Origin: Lachnospiraceae bacterium
Lineage (GTDB): Bacteria; Bacillota; Clostridia; Lachnospirales; Lachnospiraceae
NCBI GenBank assembly: GCA_029068555.1
Contig: JAIECJ010000064.1
Location: forward strand, 1-33,831
Reading direction: 5' to 3'
Length of the DNA: 33,831 nt
Part shown: positions 25,952-33,757 of the stretch, one piece after another
How positions within the stretch are numbered: the stretch's first letter is position 1
Layout of the letters: every line of letters begins with the position of its first letter
The notes under the pieces: model-generated
Told to the model about the DNA's origin: nothing
Databases searched by the model: none
The model's input: only the letters and a program-made list of their open reading frames with translations
Translations under genes and position numbers: made by a program

Positions 25952-26803
25952 TTATGATTTTTGGATAATAGAAAGCTGCATGGAATCTAAAAATTCCTGT
26001 ATCATGCGCTTCATGTGTTCGGGCGACTGATAGGTTTTACAGAACGAAAAATCCTGCGATAAATCGTCAATATCCTCCATGGCATTTTTCACATCTATCA
26101 TAGTTTGAATAGGAATTTCCGTAGCTGCCATATAATCTAACTGTAACGGGTTTAGCCTATGGCTCTGTATTGCATAATTCACCCTGTCTTTGCATTTACA
26201 TCTGCCACTGCCATATTCTCCGCAGTATTCACTTAAAAAATCTGCCATTTTTTTGCGTATTCGGGAAAGTCGTTGACGATACGCTTCCGGGGTCATTTCC
26301 AAAATATCGCCCGCAATCCGACTGTCAACCTTAAACATTGTACCCAATATGAAAATACATCTGCTCTCCATATCAAGGCATTGCAACATCACATTTGTAC
26401 AGGACATTTTCAATTCCTCTGCTAAAATATCTTTTTCTACATTTTGTGTTAAATCCGGCACATCTTGTATTTTCCCGTTTTCTATGTCGTTCCCGTAATA
26501 TTCAAAACTCAACGGATAGTGGGCGAACATATGCTTTTTGTAATTTTTAAGGTGATTAGAAGCAATACGGAATACCCATGTTGTAAATGAACTGTCACCT
26601 CTAAAAGAAGAAAGATGAGTAATCATTTTCAACAGGATATCCTGTGTGGCATCTTCTGCGTCCGCAAATGTACCCAGCATTCGCAAAGATAAATTGAATA
26701 CAATATCCTGCACGCCTGCAATAAGCGTTTCAAGGGAGTTTTTATCCCCTGATGTGGCTTTATCAACTAAAGCCTGTAATTCTTCATTCACATTTTTATT
26801 CAT
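25952..26803 (-). CDS. ECF-type RNA polymerase sigma factor with Cys-containing C-terminal extension
   Basis: An alternative sigma factor of 283 residues, longer than a plain ECF protein. Region 2 is at about 25-95 (DAEDATQDILLKMITHL, SFTTWVFRIASNHLKNYKK). Region 4 is at about 130-190 (CIFILGTMFKVDSRIAGDIL, then MTPEAYRQRLSRIRKKM). The C-terminal extension has a CGEY...CKCK cluster seen in a subset of Firmicutes ECF factors, then a helical tail. A TAGGAGG ribosome site precedes the start. No anti-sigma gene is adjacent; the extension may serve that role, which is inference. It is followed by the DUF2461 gene. Confidence 0.85.
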   Translation of the reverse strand: MNKNVNEELQALVDKATSGDKNSLETLIAGVQDIVFNLSLRMLGTFADAEDATQDILLKMITHLSSFRGDSSFTTWVFRIASNHLKNYKKHMFAHYPLSFEYYGNDIENGKIQDVPDLTQNVEKDILAEELKMSCTNVMLQCLDMESRCIFILGTMFKVDSRIAGDILEMTPEAYRQRLSRIRKKMADFLSEYCGEYGSGRCKCKDRVNYAIQSHRLNPLQLDYMAATEIPIQTMIDVKNAMEDIDDLSQDFSFCKTYQSPEHMKRMIQEFLDSMQLSIIQKS

Positions 26804-27144
26804 AGATTTTTACCTCCTACTTAATTAGACAATGCTCTTTTATCTTTGTGACAGAAACGGGGTACAATTTGTGATTTATTTTTATTTTATTCTCCTTTTT
26901 CCTATGCCATTTTAGCACAAGGCTTGGTTTTTTTCTATCTTGTCCTTTTATCATATAAAGGGATATGGAGTAAGGATATTTCCACAATGCTTGTCTTTTG
27001 GTCTTTGGCTTCTTTGGTTCGGAATAGTGTGGTGCTGGCGGTCTATCTTTTATTTTTGGTTGCTTGCTTCATAAAATATTAATGTAAGTCTTTCGTTAAT
27101 GACCTTTGTTTTTCCTGTCTGGCGATACCCCATTTCTCATTTGA

Positions 27145-27393
27145 TTTCTTAAAAAACTCCTTTCCAAACAAAAAAATACACTAAACATACAATATGTCCA
27201 GTGCACTTCTAAAACCATCAAGTTGAACATATTTTATACAGCCATTGCCGATCCCGATCATACAATGGGAATGCATGTGATTGAACAATTGAAAATGGAC
27301 TGGCTTTCCAATTCGCTGGGAAAGAAACCGGATAATCCGATGAAAGCATTTTTCAGACACGCTCTAGCGCATTATCAAATTACCATGATTTAG
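27145..27393 (+). pseudogene. Unrecognised ORF fragment without a start
   Basis: This frame is open for 82 codons to a TAG at 27391. Its last 50 or so residues look protein-like, for example IADPDHTMGMHVIEQLKMDW and NPMKAFFRHALAHYQ, while the first 30 are low-complexity. There is no credible start or ribosome site. I do not recognise the family; it may be the tail of a decayed mobile-element gene. The repeat at 27348-27367 lies within it. Confidence 0.35.
27348..27367 (-). repeat. Dispersed 20-bp repeat, copy 2
   Basis: ATTTTTCAGACACGCTCTAG is the reverse complement, with one mismatch, of 33758-33777. A 16-bp core is also found at 21139-21154. Confidence 0.6.
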
Positions 27394-27541
27394 ATGTAAA
27401 GTCACTTCCAAAGATAAGTATTGAGGATTTTTGGATTGGGAAGTAAATTTTTCAAAAAATACATATCGCTGCATAATTTTCCGAAAGTGAGAAATGCTAA
27501 GACAAACACAGTAACTAAGCAATCTTATGGAGGAAACAATT

Positions 27542-28663
27542 ATGAAAAAGATATTTATAAAAGAGAACTCTGTCAACACCAAAAGAGCAATGGCACACAA
27601 GGCTGTGCTCACAGCAGTCTGTCTCACCTGTGCGCTGTCAATATCGGCATGCGGCAAGCGAAGCAACACAAACCAGAACAAGGATCCGCTGACGGGTGTA
27701 GACCAGTCCCAGACAAATGAGAGCGGCAGCAGTGATGGCGGAAGCGAAGGCAGCAGTGAGGATGGTTCTGGGGCGGCGGCAGGCGACTATAGCGAATTTG
27801 ATGCGATGATAGGCGATAAAAATACCGACCCCAACAGTATTATTGACTATATCAATACCAATATTGCAGGCGCTGCCATAAGTGACGTGAAGAATTTTTT
27901 TTCTGGCCTGTTAGGCTTTGGCAGTGATATCAGGGATATTGATTTTACAAGGCTTGAGGACAGCAGACAGTATATGCCGGAGGATATGATAGCCTTTATG
28001 GAACTGATGCGTCTTGAAGGGGATACGCCGTCAATGGTAATGTCCGATGAAGAAAATAGAAGGGTTATCAATATGACATTGTCGGAAATGTTAGAGCGTG
28101 CCCTGCTGTTTGAGCATCATCTGGCAAAATATCCAAATGACACGTCATCGGATGCGGCTGCAAGATTATATGAGGAAATTGCCACCAATGCAATCAGCGG
28201 AGGGTATGACAAGACGGAGGGCATTGAACACTATTATAAAGGCGAGACAAACGATGTGGTAGACAGGGAGGCACTTCAGTATTACCAGCAGTTTGCAGAT
28301 GCAAACAAGGACAGCAATCTCGGAAAAATTGTTGCAGAGTATATTCAGGTTTTACAGTCAAACGACTTCAAGATTAATGATTCCATGGAGGAGTTTTACA
28401 GGGGGCTGCATGAAAAGCTTGATATAAAAAATATTAGCAGCACTGGCTCAGGAACCCAGAACACAAATACCGAAGGGACAGATAATAATGGAACAAATTC
28501 CAGTGTTTCAGGCACAAACGGCAGCAATGCGGCAGACACTAATGCCAATGGAACAGAAAACAGTGGAACGAATCCCAGCGAGACAGATTCTAGTGAAAAC
28601 AATACGGCTCAGAATAGTAGAAATGCCGCAGATACAGTGATAGAGGGAACCGTATCAAAATAG
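27542..28663 (+). CDS. Putative lipoprotein with low-complexity tails
   Basis: Unrecognised family. ATG 27542 is chosen with GGAGG (27529-27533) eight bases upstream; an ATG at 27527 overlaps that site. A long basic n-region (1-20) leads to a hydrophobic stretch and a lipobox ISAC with Cys37, so it should be lipid-anchored outside the membrane. After the Cys comes a Ser/Gly/Asp-rich linker (about 55-85). A helical, soluble domain of about 200 residues follows (about 85-290), with phrases such as YINTNIAGAAISDVKNFFSG. The C-terminal 80 residues are Asn/Thr/Ser/Gly-rich repeats, wall-spacer-like. The next gene encodes a signal peptidase II-like protein. Confidence 0.75.
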   Translation: MKKIFIKENSVNTKRAMAHKAVLTAVCLTCALSISACGKRSNTNQNKDPLTGVDQSQTNESGSSDGGSEGSSEDGSGAAAGDYSEFDAMIGDKNTDPNSIIDYINTNIAGAAISDVKNFFSGLLGFGSDIRDIDFTRLEDSRQYMPEDMIAFMELMRLEGDTPSMVMSDEENRRVINMTLSEMLERALLFEHHLAKYPNDTSSDAAARLYEEIATNAISGGYDKTEGIEHYYKGETNDVVDREALQYYQQFADANKDSNLGKIVAEYIQVLQSNDFKINDSMEEFYRGLHEKLDIKNISSTGSGTQNTNTEGTDNNGTNSSVSGTNGSNAADTNANGTENSGTNPSETDSSENNTAQNSRNAADTVIEGTVSK

Positions 28664-28700
28664 TAGCAACAAATAGCAACCAATAATAAACATTCACGGA

Positions 28701-28729
28701 TTGACATTTTCCCATGCCTGTGATAGCGT
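28701..28729 (+). promoter_or_regulatory. Possible promoter of the signal peptidase II-like gene
   Basis: A perfect TTGACA (28701-28706) is followed after 17 bp by a poor -10, TAGCGT, preceded by TGTGA. Just downstream is a perfect 10-bp inverted repeat AGGAAACGAA / TTCGTTTCCT (28733-28742, 28762-28771), which may be a leader hairpin or operator. Confidence 0.4.
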
Positions 28730-28871
28730 TATAGGAAACGAATCAAATGCTTGCGCTTTCGTTCGTTTCCTGCGCTGGATGTTCGGCACAATGTGATATA
28801 TCTCCTATGTACATCCATGCGCATATCTTCGGAGAATAAGTTATCAATGACTGAAAGAAGGGTGTAGGGAG

Positions 28872-29360
28872 ATGCCATATATTATGACAATTGTGTCACT
28901 TTTTGCAGGGGATGGATTCTTCAAATATTTGATTGAAAAAAGTGAAAATGCAGATAGGAAATTTAACCGGGATAATAAAATAGTCATAAAAAAGTATCAC
29001 AACAAGGGTGCAATGCTGAATATAGGAGATAAGAACCAGCATTTTGTCGCGTTGCTTTCGCTTGTGTTCAGCGCTTTTGTGACGGGTATGTTTGTCGTAA
29101 CGCTTGGTATGAAAGGTAAAGGTCTGCTGAATGCCGGACTTGCCTTGATACTTGGAGGAGCATACAGCAATACCTATGACCGGCTGAAAAGAAAATATGT
29201 CGTTGACTATTTTTCTTTTCACATAGACACAAAAAAGTACAGGTCCCGAATATGGAAAAGTCTTGCGGTCAGGTTAAATACAATCGTTTTTAACCTCTCA
29301 GATTTCGGAATCATAATAGGCGCCATGCTGCTGGTGATAAGCGAGCTGGGCACAAAATAA
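28872..29360 (+). CDS. Signal peptidase II-like membrane protein (divergent LspA family)
   Basis: An aspartic membrane protease-like protein of 162 residues. LspA landmarks are recognisable though altered: HNKGAMLN (canonical HNxGAAFG-type segment, residues 43-50), LILGGAYSNTYDRLKRKYVVDYFSF with Asp103, and VFNLSDFGIIIGAMLL with Asp144. Both catalytic aspartates are thus present. Hydrophobic segments lie around 1-15, 56-78, 86-100 and 138-158. The start ATG 28872 has AAGGG nine bases upstream; ATG 28884 is possible. Its position after a lipoprotein gene suggests it may process that or related lipoproteins. Housekeeping LspA is probably elsewhere, because this copy diverges in sequence. Confidence 0.7.
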   Translation: MPYIMTIVSLFAGDGFFKYLIEKSENADRKFNRDNKIVIKKYHNKGAMLNIGDKNQHFVALLSLVFSAFVTGMFVVTLGMKGKGLLNAGLALILGGAYSNTYDRLKRKYVVDYFSFHIDTKKYRSRIWKSLAVRLNTIVFNLSDFGIIIGAMLLVISELGTK

Positions 29361-29390
29361 ACCGGGCAGAAAACCTCTGTCCGGTTTTAA
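29359..29390. terminator. Bidirectional terminator between the LspA-like gene and arcC
   Basis: An 11-bp stem AAACCGGGCAG / CTGTCCGGTTT (one G-T) with a 7-nt loop is followed by TTTTAAT on the plus strand and a T-rich tract on the minus strand. It overlaps the stop codon of the plus-strand gene. Confidence 0.82.
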
Positions 29391-29396
29391 TATGCT

Positions 29397-30329
29397 CTAG
29401 GCCGTAATAACAGTTCCGACTTTTTCGTTGACTGCATCCGCTGTTTTGGTAAGGGAAGTGATTACAACCCTGCCAGTGGGAACAGATTCGAGGTAAGAAA
29501 TCGCAGCCAGAATCTTCGGAAGCATGTCTGTCTCGCCAAACTGTCCGTCCTCAATATATTTGTGGGCATCAGCCACAGTAAGTGACCTTAAAGGCTGCTC
29601 GTTATCTTTTCCAAAGTTGAGATACACATAATCAACACTTGTCAAAATCAAAAGCTCGTCCGCTTTCAGGTCGGATGCGAGCTTGCCTGCGATACTGTCC
29701 TTTTCGATTACGGCAGAAGCGCCTTTTAATATATGCTGTTGTTCAATAACGGGAATACCGCCGCCGCCGCAGGCAATAACAATCTGGTCAGCATCAGAAA
29801 GCGCCTTGATTGCCTCGATTTCGACAATGTCGATAGGCTGAGGCGCAGCGACGATTCTGCGATAGCCATCTTTTTGCTGCGTTACATAGTTCCCTTTATT
29901 GATCTCGATATCAGCGTCTTCTTTGGACATATATCTGCCAATAGCCTTCTGGGGTTCATAAAATGCCTCGTCATAAGGGTCAACAGTCACCTGTGTCAGA
30001 ATCGTGCTGACAGGTTTGGAGATGCCGCGGCTTAAGAGCTCGGATTTGAGTGAGTTCTGAATATCATAGCCCACGTATCCCTGACTCATTGCAGAACACA
30101 CGCACATCGGGGCGGGCGTATAGTCTGTGTAAATCCGGCGCAGCTCTGTCATTGCCTTATGAATCATGCTCACCTGGTGTCCGTTGCTATGTGTGATTGT
30201 CAGCTGATAATCCGCCTCCACTAAGTCTGCAAGAGCCTTCGCGGTTTTCCTGACAGCATCAAGCTGCTTTAGGATTGTAGAACCCAGTGCATCATGTCCC
30301 AGCGCGACAACGACCTTTTTTTTGCTCAT
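29397..30329 (-). CDS. arcC: Carbamate kinase family protein
   Basis: Expected to interconvert carbamoyl phosphate + ADP and carbamate + ATP in the cytoplasm. At 310 residues it has the full amino-acid-kinase fold: CSAMSQGYVGYDIQNSL, VDPYDEAF, VIACGGGGIPVIE, GASAVIEKDSIAGKLA and LLILTSVDYVYLNFG. The phosphate-loop motif is VVALGHDALG rather than the canonical LGGNAL, and the second loop is THSNGHQVS rather than THGNGPQVG. Such variants occur, I believe, in other Lachnospiraceae carbamate kinases, so activity is likely but unproven. An AGGAGG ribosome site precedes the start. There is no arcA or arcB nearby. It is divergent from the winged-helix/PfkB gene. Confidence 0.85.
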   Translation of the reverse strand: MSKKKVVVALGHDALGSTILKQLDAVRKTAKALADLVEADYQLTITHSNGHQVSMIHKAMTELRRIYTDYTPAPMCVCSAMSQGYVGYDIQNSLKSELLSRGISKPVSTILTQVTVDPYDEAFYEPQKAIGRYMSKEDADIEINKGNYVTQQKDGYRRIVAAPQPIDIVEIEAIKALSDADQIVIACGGGGIPVIEQQHILKGASAVIEKDSIAGKLASDLKADELLILTSVDYVYLNFGKDNEQPLRSLTVADAHKYIEDGQFGETDMLPKILAAISYLESVPTGRVVITSLTKTADAVNEKVGTVITA

Positions 30330-30352
30330 ATATAAAAACCTCCTGAAAATTT

Positions 30353-30384
30353 ATTCTGTAATTCTGTTATTCTGTTATTCTGAC
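30353..30384. repeat. Four tandem octamers upstream of arcC
   Basis: ATTCTGTA, ATTCTGTT, ATTCTGTT, ATTCTGAC stand head to tail (period 8), starting about 10 bases upstream of the arcC ribosome site. On the mRNA they read as repeated AACAGAAT in the leader. Possible regulator-binding array or slippage tract. Confidence 0.75.
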
Positions 30385-30527
30385 ATTTTCCTGTTTATTG
30401 TGATATATTTAAGTATAACAAATTACAGGAGGATTGTACACTGAAAATTGAGTATGAAAAAATGGATTTTAACCTGTTATTGTAACAAGAAAACGACATT
30501 TTGTTATGTGCGTTACATAATATTGCA

Positions 30528-30556
30528 TTGACAGCGTTTTTTTAGGGTGTTATCAT
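30528..30556 (+). promoter_or_regulatory. Predicted promoter of the winged-helix/PfkB gene
   Basis: TTGACA (30528-30533), 17 bp, TATCAT (30551-30556). Just upstream are short inverted repeats TGTTA-TTG-TAACA (30475-30487) and TTATGT-GCGTT-ACATAA (30504-30520), possible operators for the divergent pair. Confidence 0.68.
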
Positions 30557-30620
30557 TAAAAAAATAGCAAATAATGGCATTTTGTATAGATATTTAGTAG
30601 ATAGAGAAAAGGAGTTTATA

Positions 30621-31709
30621 ATGACAAACAGAGAGGCACAAATATTTCAGTGGATAACGGAAAACCCGATGATCTCACAGGAGGAGCTTGCGGCAAAGGC
30701 AGGGATAGCCCGTTCCTCAGCCGCAGTCCATATCTCTAATCTGATGAAAAAAGGGTATATCCTTGGAAAAGGATATGTGACAAACGGACCAAGTTATTGT
30801 ACTGTTGTCGGGGGCGCCAATATTGATATCGGCGGGATACCGGAGGGCACGCTGATTGAGGAGGATTCCAATTCCGGCAGGACAATCCGGTCTCTTGGCG
30901 GAGCTGGAAGAAATATTGCCCACAATCTCAGGCTGCTCGGTGTTGACGTGAAATTTATCACCGCAATCGGCGGTGACACCAATGCGCGCAGAATTATCGA
31001 GAGCTGTGAGGACTTGGGAATTGACATTACAGATTCCTTAAAGACTGCCAAGGCGGACACTTCAACATATCTGTATATAACAGATGAAAAGGGAAATATG
31101 AAGCTCGCGGTGTCGGACACCTGTATATATGAGAATTTAACTGCAAAATATGCTGCATCCAAGATGGAGCGTATGAACAGGGCACGTCTGGTAGTACTTG
31201 ATACCAATATACCGGCTCAGACGATCGCACACATCTGTGAAAACTGTAAAGCGCCTGTCTTTGCATCTTCGGTGTCAACAAGAGAGGCAGAAAAATTACT
31301 GCCAGTTTTAGATAAACTTACAGCAGTGGTTACAAACAAGGCGGAGGCGGAGGTGCTGAGCGGCGGTATACATATTACAGACAAGGATTCCCTCGAGCGG
31401 GCGGCGGATATTATCCTGGAAAGCGGAGTAAAGAACGTCTTTATTGTAATGGAGAACAAAGGAGTGTACTATGCGTGCGACGAAGAACAGCTGATGATGA
31501 ATGGACTGGATGGCAATACTGTTAATTGGAACGGTGCAAAGGATGCTTTTATGGCGGGTGTGGTCTTTGGATTTATGAAGCATCTGGGTGTAAGGCAGAT
31601 GGCAAAAATCGGCTTGGCGGTGGAAAGCATTGCGGTGGAAGGCACAGAAGCAATTAATTCACAATTGTGTATTCCGGCAGTTGCCGAAAGGGCAAAAATA
31701 GAATTGTAA
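30621..31709 (+). CDS. Winged-helix/PfkB-family kinase-like protein with altered GAGD motif
   Basis: A 362-residue fusion. Residues 1-55 form a winged helix (SQEELAAKAGIARSSAAVHI, then LMKKGYILGKGYV), and the rest is a PfkB/ribokinase-fold domain. The first PfkB signature is GGAGRNIAHNLRLLG, resembling pseudouridine kinases. The second, normally (D/N)xxGAGD, reads NWNGAKDAFMAG: Asp308, the catalytic base, remains but Lys307 replaces the anion-hole glycine. ATG 30621 follows GGAG by six bases; an upstream ATG at 30582 lacks a ribosome site. It could be a sugar- or nucleoside-sensing regulator, possibly with weak kinase activity. No psuG or transporter is adjacent. Confidence 0.82.
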   Translation: MTNREAQIFQWITENPMISQEELAAKAGIARSSAAVHISNLMKKGYILGKGYVTNGPSYCTVVGGANIDIGGIPEGTLIEEDSNSGRTIRSLGGAGRNIAHNLRLLGVDVKFITAIGGDTNARRIIESCEDLGIDITDSLKTAKADTSTYLYITDEKGNMKLAVSDTCIYENLTAKYAASKMERMNRARLVVLDTNIPAQTIAHICENCKAPVFASSVSTREAEKLLPVLDKLTAVVTNKAEAEVLSGGIHITDKDSLERAADIILESGVKNVFIVMENKGVYYACDEEQLMMNGLDGNTVNWNGAKDAFMAGVVFGFMKHLGVRQMAKIGLAVESIAVEGTEAINSQLCIPAVAERAKIEL

Positions 31710-31713
31710 AACG

Positions 31714-31744
31714 AAAAAGTGCAGATATGAAATCTGCACTTTTT
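31714..31744. terminator. Terminator after the winged-helix/PfkB gene
   Basis: A perfect 13-bp stem AAAAAGTGCAGAT / ATCTGCACTTTTT with a 5-nt loop, starting 4 bases after the stop. The symmetric A/T tails mean it can also stop minus-strand transcription coming from htrA. Confidence 0.88.
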
Positions 31745-31877
31745 ATATGACTATTAAGAAACGGTAGAAAAAGAATCTGTATAATTACTATGAAAGTAAA
31801 GTGAAGGTAAATAACACTTTTATAATAAGGGATCCATGCGGCCTGCAATGGTGCAGGGTATCACAGGATGTCATTTT

Positions 31878-33380
31878 CTAAGGAATAGACCAGAAATAAT
31901 TAAATGGGTTATAGCGATCGTCTGCGTTGTTGTCACGCTGCTGCTTTTGCTGTGTTTCTGCAGCTTCAGCATCATCACCGAAAACTTCTTTGGTTCCAAG
32001 TGTAACCTGGAATGTTTTTTCGACATATCCGTTGGAGCTTTGTACCATGGCAATAATATCAACGGTTTCGCCGGCCTGGTAGTAAGTGAGCAGCGAAGTG
32101 AGTTCGTTTTTGCTCTTTACAGTCTGACCGTCAAATTTTGTGATGATATTTCCCTTGACTAGACCTGCATCGGCAGCAGGGGAATTGTCATATACAATGT
32201 TAATATAAATGCCGACAGGCATTCCATAAGTTTCGTAAATCTCATTTGTCACATCAATTGGATTGATGCCAAGATAACCACGGTTTTCCTCCGCTACAAC
32301 GTCTCTTGTTTCCTTTAGCATAAGTTCTTCGATAATAGACTGTACATCAGATATCGGGATTGCATAGCCCATGCCTTCAACAGAGCTGGAAGAAACTTTC
32401 ACGGAGTTAATGCCGATCAATTCTCCGTTCATATTTAAAAGAGCGCCTCCCGAGTTGCCCGGATTGATGGCGGCATCCGTCTGAATCAGTTTGTTTGTGA
32501 TTTCGCCGCCATTGTCATCGGACACAGTAACATTACGGTCAAGGGCACTGATAATGCCGGTGGTTACAGACTGCCCATAGCCAAGTGCATTTCCGATGGC
32601 GACAACTTCCTGACCAAGTGTGAGATTTGAGGAATCGCCTATTGTGGCAATCTTTATCTTGGAACGCATCTCGTCTGTAATCTCATCAAGGGAGACAGAG
32701 ATTACGGCAAGATCCTTGTCGGCTACATACCCTTTGATTTTTGCACTCACCAGCGAAGGATTGTCGCTGTCCTCGTCATAGCTGAACACCACACTTAACT
32801 CATTGCTGCCAGAAACAACATGGTAATTGGTAACAATTAAAAGCTCTTTATCGTTCTCGCCGATAATGATACCGGAACCACTGCTTTCGGCGTCCTGCTG
32901 GTAAGTGCCAAACATTGTCCGCACTTCCGTTACCCCTTTGTTTGTAATAGATACAACACTTGGCAGGCAGCTGTCAACAATTGCGGCAACATTTGCTGAG
33001 CTGTCCGAATTTAGGACGGCATTGGAAGCTGCAAGAGAATTTGTTGTCGTTGAGAGTGGAGTCTTGTTTGTTGTATTCAGGGAGTCCTGCATCTGCTGTA
33101 CCTCAAGCTTTGCCGCCCGCAGGTCTTTAGCCGCCAGAGATGCCGGAATACTGAAGGCTGCACCTGCTGATACACCGAATGCCAGACCAAGACATGCCAC
33201 GGAAACCGCCTTTTTTCCAAAACCGCCTGTCTTTTTGGGTTTTTTGAGGGGGGCGGCATCTATGGTCTGTCCGTAATTGCCGTTTGGAGCACCTGCAGAA
33301 TAATAGTATTCCTGATAGACATGGCTGGAACTTCCCTGTGATTCAGTCTGCTGTGAGTAGTTTTCATTATTTTCATACAT
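31878..33380 (-). CDS. Membrane-anchored HtrA/DegP-type serine protease with PDZ domain
   Basis: A quality-control protease acting on the outer face of the membrane. The 500 residues comprise a Tyr/Gln/Ser-rich cytoplasmic N-terminus (1-50), one transmembrane segment (about 57-83), a coiled-coil-like linker (about 84-125), a trypsin-fold domain (about 130-345) and a PDZ domain (about 370-460). The triad is His187 (VTNYHVVSG), Asp223 (DKDLAVISV) and Ser310 (INPGNSGGALLN). The tail is Gln/Asp-rich. AAAGGAG precedes the start codon at 33380. It has its own promoter upstream. Likely stress-related, as HtrA proteins usually are. Confidence 0.92.
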   Translation of the reverse strand: MYENNENYSQQTESQGSSSHVYQEYYYSAGAPNGNYGQTIDAAPLKKPKKTGGFGKKAVSVACLGLAFGVSAGAAFSIPASLAAKDLRAAKLEVQQMQDSLNTTNKTPLSTTTNSLAASNAVLNSDSSANVAAIVDSCLPSVVSITNKGVTEVRTMFGTYQQDAESSGSGIIIGENDKELLIVTNYHVVSGSNELSVVFSYDEDSDNPSLVSAKIKGYVADKDLAVISVSLDEITDEMRSKIKIATIGDSSNLTLGQEVVAIGNALGYGQSVTTGIISALDRNVTVSDDNGGEITNKLIQTDAAINPGNSGGALLNMNGELIGINSVKVSSSSVEGMGYAIPISDVQSIIEELMLKETRDVVAEENRGYLGINPIDVTNEIYETYGMPVGIYINIVYDNSPAADAGLVKGNIITKFDGQTVKSKNELTSLLTYYQAGETVDIIAMVQSSNGYVEKTFQVTLGTKEVFGDDAEAAETQQKQQRDNNADDRYNPFNYFWSIP

Positions 33381-33443
33381 AATAGTTATCTCCTTTCAAA
33401 AAGAAATATTTTTTATTTTAAAATGCTTTGTATCGCTGCTATG

Positions 33444-33473
33444 GTTATAATATAAGCTGAAATTGTGTTTCAA
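33444..33473 (-). promoter_or_regulatory. Predicted promoter of the HtrA-type gene
   Basis: On the minus strand TTGAAA (33473-33468), 18 bp, TATAAC (33449-33444), about 64 bases before the start codon. The rest of 33474-33757 shows no supported gene, only a small CGTAGC/GCTACG hairpin (33670-33685). Confidence 0.5.
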
Positions 33474-33757
33474 ATGTTATCTAAGTGTGATAAATTTGTG
33501 AACATCATAAAGAAATGACACATGATGAAATGACATATCACTGCGATACATTTTCTCACGGACTTGCCAGTGAATGTCGTACTTATTTGTGAAGAGTTTG
33601 TGCCAAATACAAAAATAAACGGAACAGGGACACGATCTTGATAATTCTTAGACCTGCAAAGGTGATTGACGTAGCCACCGCTACGCCTGCGTTTGTGAAG
33701 CAGCACGCTCAGAAAAATATTCTGCGTCAAACTATTCAAAACTTAATTTTCACTGTA

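Larger units (their letters stand above)
26804..27541. other. Long AT-rich spacer, largely unreadable
   Basis: No intact gene is visible. The left half (about 26830-27140) is T-rich with scattered stops in all frames, consistent with decayed coding DNA. The middle holds an unrecognised ORF fragment (27145-27393) overlapping a dispersed repeat. The right part (27394-27541) is leader for the lipoprotein gene, ending in a GGAGG ribosome site. Confidence 0.5.

Noticed and set aside
31842..31857. CCTGCA/TGCAGG hairpin as terminator of the htrA-type gene
   Set aside because: Six-bp stem with no T-run on the minus strand; the 31714-31744 hairpin is the better stop signal.
33470..33739. 89-codon minus-strand open frame at the right edge
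   Set aside because: No ribosome site, odd Cys/His/Phe-rich composition, overlaps the htrA promoter and non-coding repeat DNA.
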